64,000 nt of DNA from Microbacterium terrae (lineage in GTDB: Bacteria; Actinomycetota; Actinomycetes; Actinomycetales; Microbacteriaceae): the NCBI RefSeq assembly GCF_017831975.1, contig NZ_JAFDSS010000001.1:1860001-1924000 (forward strand). The letters run 5' to 3'. The notes under the pieces were generated by a model, which was given only the letters and a program-made list of their open reading frames with translations, was not told the DNA's origin and made no database searches. Positions 55,847 to 64,000 of the stretch are shown piece by piece (within the stretch, counting starts at the first letter, position 1; every line of letters begins with the position of its first letter). A program made the position numbers and the translations under genes.

Positions 55847-56743
55847 TCAGCGGTCGGCGTTCCCGCGCTGCCAGTCCGACAGCGTGCGCGGATCGTCCGT
55901 GACGATGCCGTCGACGCCCAGCGCGGTCACGGCATCCCACTGCGTGTCGCTGTTGAGCGTGTAGACCACGATGCGCACCTCGGCCGCGTGCACCTCGTCG
56001 ATCACCTCGGGTCGCGCGAGCACGGCCTTGCGGTCGGCGATGATCCCGCGCACGCCCGCTTCCGCTGCGGCGCTGACCACGTCGTCGGGCAGGTTCTTGA
56101 GGATCAGCATGCGCGGGATGACTTCGGATGCCGCGGCGAACAGGGCGAGCGGGCGTGCGTCGAAGCTCGCGACAGCCACCCGCCGCTCGAGGCGGCGGTC
56201 ATCGATCTCGGCGACGGCGGAGGTCACGGCATCCGCGTCCCACTCCCCCTTCAGCTCGATGATCGCGCGCTGACCGCTGCGCGCGAGTTCGTCGAGGAAC
56301 TCGGCGAGAGTCGGCACCGGGGTTCCGGTGAACTCCTCGTGGAACCACGAGCCGGCGTCGAGCGCACGCACCTGATCGAGCGTGAGGTCGGCGACGCGCC
56401 CGGAGCCGTCGGTGGTGCGGTCCACCGTCGAGTCGTGCATGAGCACCGGGCGGCGGTCGCGGGTGAGCACGACATCGACCTCGACGTAGTCGTAGCCGCG
56501 CGCGAGCGCGGCTCGGATCGCCGGCAGCGTGTTCTCGGGCGCTGCGGCTCCCCCGCCGCGGTGGCTCGCGATGAACGCGTCGTCGCCGGGCGTGCGCACG
56601 TCGCCGAGCAGTTCGCTCGAGCTCACCCGCACGGGGGTCGCCCCGAGGAAGGCGATGACGATGCTCGCGACGGCGAGCACGCACACGACGACGAGGGCGT
56701 GGAGCGGTTCGCGGGCGCGCTCGGGTACGGCGGGGTGGGGCAT
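55847..56743 (-). CDS. Glycerophosphodiester phosphodiesterase, membrane-anchored
   Basis: 298 residues. A membrane segment (about 11-34) is followed by GDPD: ASHRGGGAAAPENTLPA with the catalytic His, VEVDVVLTRDRRPVLMHD (metal ligands and second His), and GSGRVADLTLDQVRALDAG. It cleaves glycerophosphodiesters to glycerol 3-phosphate, probably outside the cell. GGAGGA stands before ATG. It lies downstream of coaBC on the same strand with an 80-base gap. Confidence 0.93.
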   Translation of the reverse strand: MPHPAVPERAREPLHALVVVCVLAVASIVIAFLGATPVRVSSSELLGDVRTPGDDAFIASHRGGGAAAPENTLPAIRAALARGYDYVEVDVVLTRDRRPVLMHDSTVDRTTDGSGRVADLTLDQVRALDAGSWFHEEFTGTPVPTLAEFLDELARSGQRAIIELKGEWDADAVTSAVAEIDDRRLERRVAVASFDARPLALFAAASEVIPRMLILKNLPDDVVSAAAEAGVRGIIADRKAVLARPEVIDEVHAAEVRIVVYTLNSDTQWDAVTALGVDGIVTDDPRTLSDWQRGNADR

Positions 56744-56821
56744 CGGGCATGTCCTCCGGGTCCTGCTTCCCCGTCACCGTCGACGGGGTGCGACCACTTT
56801 ACATGCGTCGTTACCTTTTCG

Positions 56822-58036
56822 TTACTGTTTGTTCAGAATGCCGTTCACCTCGTCCCAGAGCGCGTCAGCGACAGCTCGCTTCGAGCCCGCGACCTCGGCC
56901 ACGACGTCGCCGTCGGCGGTGAGCAGCGACACCGCGTTGTCGGTCGACTCGAAGCCGACCGACCAGCCGACCTCGTTGACGGCGAGGAGGTCCGCGCCCT
57001 TGCGCGCCGCCTTGCGGCGGCCCCGCTCGAGGAGAGTCTCCCCCTCGCCCGGGGTCTCTGCGGCGAAGCCGACGATCACCTGTCCGGGCCGGCGCCCACG
57101 GACGAGGCCCGCGAGGATGTCGTCGTTCTGCACGAGGTGCAGCGTCAGTCCGCCGTCGGCATCCTCCTTCGCGAGCTTCCGCGGTGCGACCTCCGCGACC
57201 CGGTAGTCGGCGACCGCGGCCGCCATCACGACGACATCGGCAGCGGCCGCGGCATCCGTCATCGCCTCTGCCAACTCCCCCGCCGTGCCGACGTGCGCGA
57301 TGCGCACCCGCGGGTGCGCCTGCGCGTCGCCCAGCACGCCCGCGTCGAGGTGGGCCGCGACGAGCGTCACCTCGGCTCCGCGCTCGGCTGCGGCGAGCGC
57401 GACGGCCACCCCCTGCCGCCCGCTCGAGCGGTTGCCGATGAAGCGCACCGGGTCGATCGGCTCTCGGGTGCCGCCGGCGCTCACCACCACCGAGACGCCC
57501 GCGAGGTCCGCCGAGGGAGCGGCGGCGAGCGCGACCCGCAGGATCTCCTCCGGCTCGGTCATGCGTCCGGGGCCGCTGTCGCCGCCGGTGAGCTCCCCCT
57601 CAGCGGGCCCGACGATCGTGACGCCGCGGGAGCTGAGGGTCGCGATGTTCGCCTGGGTGGAGGGGTGTCGCCACATCTCGGTGTGCATGGCCGGAGCCAC
57701 GACGACCGGTGCTGTCGTGGCGAGTAGGGTCGTACCGAGAAGGTCGTCGGCGAGACCCGCGGCCATCTTCGCCAGGCTGTTCGCGGTCGCCGGCGCCACG
57801 ATCACGAGGTCGGCCGACTGGCCGAGCGAGACGTGCCGCACACGGGCGACGTCGTCATGGACGGAGGTCGTGACGGGATGCCGGCTGATCGACTCCCAGG
57901 TCGGCAGGCCGACGAAGCGCACGGCGTCCTCGGTCGGCACGACGTGGACCTCATGACCCCCCTTCACCAGAAGGCGCACGAGGTGCACCGTCTTGTAGGC
58001 GGCGATCCCGCCCGTGACTCCGACGACGACGAACAC
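56822..58036 (-). CDS. coaBC: Bifunctional phosphopantothenoylcysteine decarboxylase/phosphopantothenate-cysteine ligase
   Basis: 404 residues. N-terminal CoaC (flavoprotein): VGVTGGIAAYKTVHLVRLL, LIVAPATANSLAKMAAGLADDLL and APAMHTEMW; C-terminal CoaB: VVVSAGGTREPIDPVRFIGNRSSGRQG and the substrate-binding KLAKEDADG, GFAAET. It does two consecutive steps of coenzyme A synthesis. The start is GTG 58036, six bases after CAAGAT on the minus strand, so the mRNA is probably leaderless. Confidence 0.95.
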   Translation of the reverse strand: MFVVVGVTGGIAAYKTVHLVRLLVKGGHEVHVVPTEDAVRFVGLPTWESISRHPVTTSVHDDVARVRHVSLGQSADLVIVAPATANSLAKMAAGLADDLLGTTLLATTAPVVVAPAMHTEMWRHPSTQANIATLSSRGVTIVGPAEGELTGGDSGPGRMTEPEEILRVALAAAPSADLAGVSVVVSAGGTREPIDPVRFIGNRSSGRQGVAVALAAAERGAEVTLVAAHLDAGVLGDAQAHPRVRIAHVGTAGELAEAMTDAAAAADVVVMAAAVADYRVAEVAPRKLAKEDADGGLTLHLVQNDDILAGLVRGRRPGQVIVGFAAETPGEGETLLERGRRKAARKGADLLAVNEVGWSVGFESTDNAVSLLTADGDVVAEVAGSKRAVADALWDEVNGILNKQ

Positions 58037-58076
58037 CCTCCGATCTTGGCATGAGCCCCACACAGACAGGACCGCC

Positions 58077-58790
58077 ATGTGCACCGTGGTCATCCACGTC
58101 CCCGATGACGAGACCGAGCCGACACGACTGCTCGCCGTGCGCGATGAGGATCCGGCGCGCCCGTGGAACCCGCTGGGGCGCTGGTGGCCGGAGGCGGATG
58201 CCGGCGTCGTCGGGGTGCGCGACGTGCGCGCCGGCGGCGCGTGGCTGGCGGCCGAACCGGCCGCCGGGCGCCTCGCGGTGCTGCTCAATCGCGCCGACGT
58301 CACAGGGAGGCCCGAGTCGCAGATCCGCTCGCGCGGCGGCATCGTCCTCGACGCCGTCGCCGGCCGCTCGCCCGCCGACGACCCGGCTACCCACGGGTTC
58401 AACCTCGTCTCGGTCGACGGCCCGCGCACCGTCGTCACGACGTGGGACGGGACGCAGGTGCGCAGGATCGGCCTCGCTCCGGGCACGCACATGATTGCGC
58501 ACGGTGACCCCGACGATCCGTCGACGCCGAGGATCGCGCGCTGGCTTCCGGCCTTCCGCGATACGCCGCCCGCCCCCGGCCCGCACTGGTACGGGCCGTG
58601 GATCGATCTCCTGGCCGCATCCGCGGCGCTCGAGAGCACCGACGACGCAGCCATCATCCGCGACAACCGTCCGTACGGCTATCCCACGCTGTCGCTCCTC
58701 GCGTGCGTCGCCGCGGTGTCGGAGGGCGACGTCGATGTCCACTACGGCGAGCTGTCCGAGCCCGGTCACTGGGGCGGACTCGACCTCTGA
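58077..58790 (+). CDS. NRDE/TANGO2-family protein
   Basis: 237 residues. It begins MCTVVIHV, with the conserved Cys2 of the NRDE (TANGO2) family, and LLAVRDEDPARPWNPLGRWW matches the NRDE core; VLLNRADVTG follows. The family has unknown or heme-related function; in the Ntn-like fold Cys2 may become the N-terminal residue. AGGA lies six bases before ATG. Divergent from coaBC. Confidence 0.85.
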   Translation: MCTVVIHVPDDETEPTRLLAVRDEDPARPWNPLGRWWPEADAGVVGVRDVRAGGAWLAAEPAAGRLAVLLNRADVTGRPESQIRSRGGIVLDAVAGRSPADDPATHGFNLVSVDGPRTVVTTWDGTQVRRIGLAPGTHMIAHGDPDDPSTPRIARWLPAFRDTPPAPGPHWYGPWIDLLAASAALESTDDAAIIRDNRPYGYPTLSLLACVAAVSEGDVDVHYGELSEPGHWGGLDL

Positions 58791-58800
58791 CCCTCGGCGG

Positions 58801-59664
58801 TCAGACGAGGCTCTTGGGGTGCCAGACCGTCTTCGTCTCGGTGAACGCCGCGATGCGGGCGAGACTCGGAGCCGCGGCATCCGCCCCGCTCTCGGGCGGG
58901 AGCACCCGGGTGAGCGTCTCGGCTGCGGCGATCTCGTACTCGACCCAGTCGAACTCGCCCGCTCCGACCAGGTCGAGCGCGTGCACGTCGGGGTGCGATG
59001 CCAGCCACGGCGTGATCTCCGCCGGCGAGCCCGTGAGCACGTTCACCACGCCGCCCGGCACATCCGAGGTCGCGAGCACCTCGGCGAGGCTGATCGCCGA
59101 GAGGGGATGCCGCTGCGCGGCGACCACGACCACGGCGTTGCCAGTGACGAGCGCGGGGGCGATCGCCGAGACGAGGCCGACCAGCGCCGTGTCCTGCGGC
59201 GCGACGACGCCGACGACGCCGGTCGGCTCGGGCACCGAGATGTTGAAGTAGGGACCCGCGACCGGGTTGCCGTTGCCGGCGATCTGCGCGAACTTGTCGC
59301 ACCACCCGGCGTACCAGACCCAGCGATCGGTCGCCTCGTCGACCTCGGCGCCGGCGACCGCCGCCGAGACGCCGGTCTGTGCAACGATCTCGTCGACGAA
59401 CTGGGCGCGGCGGCCCTCGAGGATCTCCGCCACCCGGTACAGCACCTGGCCGCGGTTGTACGGGGTAGCGCCCGACCACGGCGACACCGCCGCCCGCGCG
59501 GCCACGACCGCCTCGCGGGCATCCTTGCGCGAGGCGAGTGCGGCGTTCGCGAGGAACTCCCCCGCCGGCGAGGCGACCTCGTACGTGCGACCCGACTCGC
59601 TGCGCGGGAACGCGCCGCCGATGTACAGCTTGTAGGTCTTGGGCACGGCCAGCCGCTTGCTCAT
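58801..59664 (-). CDS. Short aldehyde dehydrogenase-like protein without catalytic Cys
   Basis: 287 residues, about 60% of a usual ALDH. It aligns with the N-terminal (NAD-binding) part (YKLYIGGAFPRSESGRTY, EPTGVVGVVAPQDTALVGL, DVPGGVVNVLTGSPAEITP) but ends before the catalytic domain: no nucleophile Cys and no ELGGK segment. It overlaps the complete ALDH gene (ATGA at 59661-59664) and so is made with it. The pair resembles the two-domain ALDH16 proteins, whose second domain is likewise inactive, but split into two genes. It is probably a structural partner. Confidence 0.88.
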   Translation of the reverse strand: MSKRLAVPKTYKLYIGGAFPRSESGRTYEVASPAGEFLANAALASRKDAREAVVAARAAVSPWSGATPYNRGQVLYRVAEILEGRRAQFVDEIVAQTGVSAAVAGAEVDEATDRWVWYAGWCDKFAQIAGNGNPVAGPYFNISVPEPTGVVGVVAPQDTALVGLVSAIAPALVTGNAVVVVAAQRHPLSAISLAEVLATSDVPGGVVNVLTGSPAEITPWLASHPDVHALDLVGAGEFDWVEYEIAAAETLTRVLPPESGADAAAPSLARIAAFTETKTVWHPKSLV

Positions 59665-61190
59665 GCGCGGATCCCCTTCTTCGACTCGGCGCGTTTCGTC
59701 GCGGCGCGTCTCGTCCCGCCGCCGTCACTCAGCGCTCGGGAGCGCGACGGGGAGGACGCGCCCTTCAGGTACGCCGCGAGCCCGTGCTTGCCGCCCTCGC
59801 GGCCGTAGCCCGACTCCTTGTAGCCGCCGAACGGCGACGACGGGTCGAACCGGTTGAACGTGTTGGCCCACACGACGCCCGCGCGCAGCTTGTCGGCGAC
59901 GGCGAGGATGCGCGACCCCTTCTCGGTCCAGATCCCCGCCGACAGTCCGTACGGCGTGTTGTTCGCCTTGGCGATGGCCTCGGCGGGCGTGCGGAAGGTG
60001 AGCACCGAGAGCACCGGACCGAAGATCTCGTCGCGGGCGATGCGGTGGCTCGCCTGCACGCCCGTGAAGATCGTCGGCGCGAACCAGAACCCCCGGTCGG
60101 GGATCGGGCAGTCGGCGGTCCACCGCTCGGCACCCTCTTCCTCGCCGATGCGGCTGAGCTCGCGCACGCGCGCGAGCTGCTCCGCCGAGTTGATCGCCCC
60201 GATGTCGGTGTTCTTGTCGAGCGGGTCGCCCAGGCGCAGTGTCGAGAGGCGGCGCTTCAGCCGGTCGACCACCTCGTCGTGGATCGACTCCTGCACCACC
60301 AGTCTGCTGCCGGCGCAGCACACCTGACCCTGGTTGAAGAAGATGCCGGTCACGATGCCGTCGACAGCCTGGTCGATCGGCGCATCGTCGAAGATGATGT
60401 TCGCGGCCTTGCCGCCGAGCTCGAGGGTGACCTTCTTGCCCGTGCCCGCGACCGCCTTCGCGATCTCGCGCCCGACGGCGGTCGAACCGGTGAAGGCGAC
60501 CTTGTCGACGTCGGGATGCCGCACCAGCGCCGCGCCGGTCGCCCCGGCACCGGTGATGATGTTGACGACCCCCGGAGGCAGGTCGGCCTGCTGCAGGATC
60601 TCGGCGAACAGCAGCGCGGTCAGGGGCGTGGTCTCGGCGGGCTTGAGGACGACCGTGTTGCCCGCCGCGAGAGCGGGCGCGACCTTCCACGCCAGCATCA
60701 GCAGCGGGAAGTTCCACGGGATCACCTGCGCGGCGACGCCCAGGGCCTGCGGATCAGGGCCGAGGCCGGCGTAGTCGAGCTTGTCGGCCCACCCTGCGTA
60801 GTAGAAGAACCAGGCGGCCACGAGCGGCACATCGACGTCGCGGCTCTCCTTGATCGGCTTGCCGTTGTCGAGGCTCTCGGCGACCGCGAGCTCACGCGCC
60901 CGCTCCTGCACGAGGCGCGCGATGCGGAACAGGTACTTCCCGCGATCGCGTCCGCTCATCTTCGACCAGGTGCGCTCGTACGCGCGCCGCGCCGCCGCGA
61001 CCGCGGCGTCGACGTCGTCGTCGGAGGCCGAGGCGATGGTCGCGATGTGCTGCTCGTCGGCGGGCGAGATCGTCGCGAAGGGCGACCCGCCGCCGGCGCG
61101 GAACCCGCCGTTGATGAAGAGACCGTAGTCGTCGCGAAGATTCAGGATGCCGCGCGACTCGGGTGCGGGGGCGTACTCGAGGAAACTCAT
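59661..61190 (-). CDS. Aldehyde dehydrogenase, NAD-dependent
   Basis: 509 residues, complete. PWNFPLLMLAWKVAPALAAG, FTGSTAVGREIAKA, general base Glu in VTLELGGKAAN and the nucleophile in NQGQVCCAGSR (two adjacent Cys) are present; the C-terminal 35 residues are basic. It would oxidise an aldehyde, here most simply the acetaldehyde from DeoC. GAAAGGT before ATG. The gene follows deoC with a 58-base gap and is coupled to the short ALDH. Confidence 0.92.
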   Translation of the reverse strand: MSFLEYAPAPESRGILNLRDDYGLFINGGFRAGGGSPFATISPADEQHIATIASASDDDVDAAVAAARRAYERTWSKMSGRDRGKYLFRIARLVQERARELAVAESLDNGKPIKESRDVDVPLVAAWFFYYAGWADKLDYAGLGPDPQALGVAAQVIPWNFPLLMLAWKVAPALAAGNTVVLKPAETTPLTALLFAEILQQADLPPGVVNIITGAGATGAALVRHPDVDKVAFTGSTAVGREIAKAVAGTGKKVTLELGGKAANIIFDDAPIDQAVDGIVTGIFFNQGQVCCAGSRLVVQESIHDEVVDRLKRRLSTLRLGDPLDKNTDIGAINSAEQLARVRELSRIGEEEGAERWTADCPIPDRGFWFAPTIFTGVQASHRIARDEIFGPVLSVLTFRTPAEAIAKANNTPYGLSAGIWTEKGSRILAVADKLRAGVVWANTFNRFDPSSPFGGYKESGYGREGGKHGLAAYLKGASSPSRSRALSDGGGTRRAATKRAESKKGIRA

Positions 61191-61248
61191 TCCAGACCTT
61201 TCGGTTGCCGCCGGGCGACGGGCTCGGGGACCGCTGCGAGGGTGGGCA

Positions 61249-62256
61249 TCAGTCGATCGTCACGTAGTCGGCGCCGGTGTAGTGACCGGTCCGCAGCTTC
61301 TGCCGCTGCAGCAGCACGTCGTTGAGGAGGCTCGACGCCCCGAAGCGGAAGAGGTGGGGCTGCAGCCACTCCTCGCCGACGGTCTCGGCGACCGTGACGA
61401 GGTATTTGATCGCGTCTTTGGAGGTGCGGATGCCGCCGGCGGGCTTCACACCGATCTTCTCGCCGGTCGCCGCGTGCCAGTCGCGCACGACCTCGAGCAT
61501 GAGCAGCGTGACGGGCAAGGTCGCCGCGGGCTGCACCTTGCCGGTCGATGTCTTGATGAAGTCGCCGCCCGCCAGGATCGCGAGCCACGAGGCGCGCTTG
61601 ACGTTGTCGTAGGTGGTCAGCTCGCCCGTCTCGAGGATCACCTTCAGCGACGCGTACGACCCGTCGGCGCGCCGGCACGCCTGCTTCACCTGGGCGATCT
61701 GGTCGAACACCTGTCCGTAGCGCCCGGCGAGGAACGCCCCACGGTCGATCACCATGTCGATCTCGTCGGCGCCGGCGGCCACGGCCTCGGCGGTGTCGGC
61801 CAGCTTGATCGCGAGCGACGCCCGGCCGCTCGGGAACGCCGTCGCCACGGCCGCCACGCTGACTCCCCCGTCGTCGGGGTCGCCGTGCGCGGCGCCGAGC
61901 GCCGCCACGGCGTGCGGCACCATGTCGCCGTACACGCACACCGCCGCAACTCGCGGACACGTCGGGTCCGACGCATCCGGATTCAACGCCTTCGCGACCA
62001 GCGACCGCACCTTGCCAGGGGTGTCGGCCCCCTCGAGGGTGGTGAGGTCGATCAGCTCGATGATCCGATCGAGGGCCCAGGCCTTGGAGGTGGTCTTGAT
62101 CGAGCGCGTGCCGAGGTCGGCCGCCCGCTGCCCCAGCCCGACGGCGTCGACGCCCGCCAGGCCGTGCAGGTAGCGGCGGAGCGTCGTGTCGTCGGGCTCG
62201 CCGCCGAGCAGCTCCACCGCCCGCTCCGGGAGCGTCTGCAGTTCGGTCCGGGTCAT
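61249..62256 (-). CDS. deoC: Deoxyribose-phosphate aldolase
   Basis: 335 residues, longer than the usual 220-260 because of an N-terminal extension of about 90 residues. Catalytic Lys in FIKTSTGKVQPAATL and the second Lys in IGVKPAGGIRTSKDAI are clear. It splits 2-deoxyribose 5-phosphate into glyceraldehyde 3-phosphate and acetaldehyde in deoxynucleoside use. Its ATG overlaps the stop of the upstream membrane gene (ATGA at 62253-62256). Confidence 0.93.
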   Translation of the reverse strand: MTRTELQTLPERAVELLGGEPDDTTLRRYLHGLAGVDAVGLGQRAADLGTRSIKTTSKAWALDRIIELIDLTTLEGADTPGKVRSLVAKALNPDASDPTCPRVAAVCVYGDMVPHAVAALGAAHGDPDDGGVSVAAVATAFPSGRASLAIKLADTAEAVAAGADEIDMVIDRGAFLAGRYGQVFDQIAQVKQACRRADGSYASLKVILETGELTTYDNVKRASWLAILAGGDFIKTSTGKVQPAATLPVTLLMLEVVRDWHAATGEKIGVKPAGGIRTSKDAIKYLVTVAETVGEEWLQPHLFRFGASSLLNDVLLQRQKLRTGHYTGADYVTID

Positions 62257-62684
62257 CGGTCCTCCTCGATCGGGGGCGCCGCTGCCTGCTGGGCGTAGCG
62301 GGCGGGTACGGATGCGGGAGCGGCGACGGATGCCGCGAGCCCGTGCGAGTGCCGCAGGAGCACGATCACGCCGATGCCGACGATCACGAGGAATGCCACC
62401 GTCAGCGAGCCGAAGGCGAACCAGTTGCCGTCGAGGGCGAGCACGATGCCGGCGGCGACCACGGCGATCGCCGCGGCGGCCAGCTTCGACGCGAACTTGA
62501 GTCCGACGCCGGCGGTGAGCCGCCCGGCGGGCGAGTCGCCTCGGGCGAGGATCAGGTCGGCGAAGGCGTCGAGGGTGGCCAGGAGCGAAGCCGAGTACGC
62601 GACGGCGCAGCCGAGCGCACCCCAGAGGTTCACGGTGTCGGCAGCGGCCGACGCCGCGGCGACGAGCATGACGTCGACGTCCAC
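62253..62684 (-). CDS. Hypothetical membrane protein, first gene of deoC operon
   Basis: 143 residues, three to four membrane segments (for example LWGALGCAVAYSASLLATL and FAFGSLTVAFLVIVGIGVIVLL) and a polar C-terminal tail. No family is recognised. TACGAT at 62691-62696 (minus strand) ends six bases before GTG, so the deoC operon starts here with a leaderless mRNA. A role next to DeoC is not evident. Confidence 0.8.
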   Translation of the reverse strand: MDVDVMLVAAASAAADTVNLWGALGCAVAYSASLLATLDAFADLILARGDSPAGRLTAGVGLKFASKLAAAAIAVVAAGIVLALDGNWFAFGSLTVAFLVIVGIGVIVLLRHSHGLAASVAAPASVPARYAQQAAAPPIEEDR

Positions 62685-62751
62685 GCCTCGATCGTAGAGC
62701 GGGTGTCTCCGACGGTCTACGGTCGGCGGCGACCTCGACGGCGGCGGATGA

Positions 62752-63717
62752 TCAGGTGAGCGTCGACCGCACGTGCGCGACGTCGTCGGTCATCTGCGCG
62801 ATGAGCGCGTCGATCCCCTCGAAGGCGACCATGCCGCGGACGCGGTCGGCGAACTGCACCTCCACGCGGTGACCGTAGAGATCGAGGTCGGTCTCGTCGA
62901 GCACGTACGCCTCGACCTGGCGCGTGGCGACGTCGTCGAACGTCGGGTTGGTGCCGATGCTGATCGCGGCGGGGTAGCGGATGCTGGAGCGGAGGTCACC
63001 GGCATCCGTCGACATCCCCTCGTCGACCAGCCATCCGGCGTACACGCCCTCGCCGGGCACGAAGCCCTCGAGCTCCGCTGACAGGTTCGCCGTCGGGAAG
63101 CCGAGTTCGCGACCCCGCTTGAGTCCGTGCACCACCTCGCCGCGAACGGCGTGCGGTCGTCCGAGCACCTTCGCGGCCGTCGCGACGTCGCCCGCCGCGA
63201 GGAGCTCGCGCACCCACGTCGACGAGGCGCGACGCCCCTCGACGGCACGCACGTCTTCGACCACGTCGACCTCGAAGCCGAACTCGCGTCCGAGTTCGCG
63301 CAGCATGGCCGGATCGCCCGCCCCGCCGTGGCCGAACCGGAAGTCGTTCCCGACGAGCACCACCTGCACGTCGAGCGCCCCGACGAGGACGTGCTCCACG
63401 AACTCGCGCGCCGGCAGATCGGCGAGCGCGCGGTCGAAGGTGAGCATCAGCGTCGCATCCACGCCCGATGCCGCGAGCAGGCGCAGCTTCTGCTGCACAC
63501 CGACGAGGCTGTCGGGGCAGATCTCGGGTCGCAGCAGCGCGAGCGGGTTGCGGTCGAAGGTGATGGCGACCATCTTCGCGCCGATCGCCGCGGCATCCAC
63601 GCGTGCCCGATCGATGACCGCACGGTGTCCGGTGTGCACCCCGTCGAACTTGCCGATCGCGACGACCGACGGCCCGAAGCCGGCGGGCACCTCCGACGGC
63701 GAGCGGAAGACGATCAC
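62752..63717 (-). CDS. ribF: Bifunctional riboflavin kinase/FAD synthetase
   Basis: 321 residues. The N-terminal nucleotidyltransferase domain has VVAIGKFDGVHTGHRAVI and VLVGNDFRFGHGGAG; the C-terminal kinase domain has VVHGLKRGRELGFPTANL and AAISIGTNPTFDD. It makes FMN and FAD from riboflavin. GTG 63717 overlaps the stop of the upstream membrane gene (GTGA at 63714-63717). Confidence 0.95.
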   Translation of the reverse strand: MIVFRSPSEVPAGFGPSVVAIGKFDGVHTGHRAVIDRARVDAAAIGAKMVAITFDRNPLALLRPEICPDSLVGVQQKLRLLAASGVDATLMLTFDRALADLPAREFVEHVLVGALDVQVVLVGNDFRFGHGGAGDPAMLRELGREFGFEVDVVEDVRAVEGRRASSTWVRELLAAGDVATAAKVLGRPHAVRGEVVHGLKRGRELGFPTANLSAELEGFVPGEGVYAGWLVDEGMSTDAGDLRSSIRYPAAISIGTNPTFDDVATRQVEAYVLDETDLDLYGHRVEVQFADRVRGMVAFEGIDALIAQMTDDVAHVRSTLT

Positions 63718-64000
63718 GACGCCACCGCGGCCGGATCGCCGGTGTGCTCGCCCACGGCGGGGCGATGGGTGATCAGCCACCACAGGCCGAAGAACGGCAG
63801 CACGAGCGGGATGAACAGGTAGCCCATGCCGAACCACGACCACACGCTCGGGTGCGCGAACAGGTCGGGCGCGACGAGGCTCAGGGTGCCGACGACGATC
63901 ACGCCGACGAGTTCGAACACGATGGCCACCCACGCCACGATGTACCACCGGCGGGAGCCCGCGAACACGAGGGCGAGCGTGGCCAGGATGTACACCAGCG
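63714..64000 (-). CDS. Small membrane protein, N-terminal part outside the window
   Basis: Partial: the frame stays open to the window edge. It has three membrane segments (LATLALVFAG, YIVAWVAIVFELVGVIVVGTL, LFIPLVLPFFGLWWLI) and a short polar C-terminal tail; the sequence looks like a small integral membrane protein upstream of ribF in this group. The true start may lie beyond 64000. It overlaps the ribF start by four bases. Confidence 0.75.
   Translation of the reverse strand, partial: LVYILATLALVFAGSRRWYIVAWVAIVFELVGVIVVGTLSLVAPDLFAHPSVWSWFGMGYLFIPLVLPFFGLWWLITHRPAVGEHTGDPAAVAS

Overview
The window is one contiguous, gene-dense stretch of a high-GC Gram-positive chromosome. Gene content and order (recX-recA-DUF3046-clgR-cinA-pgsA-ftsK-rnj-dapA, thyA-folA, dapB, pnp, rpsO, coaBC, ribF) and protein style (Ala/Asp/Val-rich, many GTG starts, frequent 4-base start/stop overlaps) point to an actinobacterium of the Microbacteriaceae, most likely Microbacterium or a close relative. 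I saw no rRNA, tRNA, insertion sequence, prophage or CRISPR array. Almost all large antisense frames are composition shadows of real genes.

Layout. 1-5.6 kb: start of a membrane sensor kinase, a family 2 glycosyltransferase, an orphan response regulator, and a coupled sugar-kinase-like/GH6 cellulase-like pair. 5.6-17.8 kb: conserved core of recombination (recA, recX), regulation (clgR), phospholipid synthesis (pgsA), chromosome segregation (ftsK), RNA decay (rnj), lysine/cell wall (dapA) and thymidylate/folate (thyA, folA), mostly read leftward. 18-25.7 kb: small redox genes, dapB, acetyltransferases, and a divergent pair made of a RimB-like retropepsin and a RimK glutamate ligase that carries a C-terminal RCK_C (TrkA_C) domain. 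26-40.3 kb: pnp and rpsO, usually neighbours, lie 11.7 kb apart; between them is a block of accessory genes (a glycosyltransferase-SGNH fusion, DedA, a NUC1-type nuclease, an FMN reductase/luciferase-like pair, esterase, acyltransferase, a Tat-secreted MpaB/Lcp-like oxygenase, a 2-oxoglutarate oxygenase). 40.5-58.8 kb: transporters (EamA, Pit), FKBP, PrsW, aspA, a prolyl oligopeptidase, pfkA, a SNF2 helicase, a GDPD and coaBC. 58.8-64 kb: a deoC operon with a full ALDH and a short non-catalytic ALDH, then ribF.

How parts work together. recA has a candidate LexA box next to its predicted promoter and is translationally coupled to recX. thyA and folA overlap and recycle folate together. RimK adds and RimB could remove glutamates on ribosomal protein S6; the RCK_C domain suggests control by a small ligand, possibly c-di-AMP. 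The deoC operon can turn deoxyribose-5-phosphate into acetaldehyde and oxidise it.

A general feature of the window is leaderless transcription: at least thirteen genes, on both strands, have a TAnnnT hexamer ending exactly six bases before the start codon. This settled several start choices. I found no completely unknown multi-gene system; the most promising new biology is the RimK-RCK_C/RimB pair, followed by the glycosyltransferase-SGNH fusion and the two-gene ALDH16-like arrangement.
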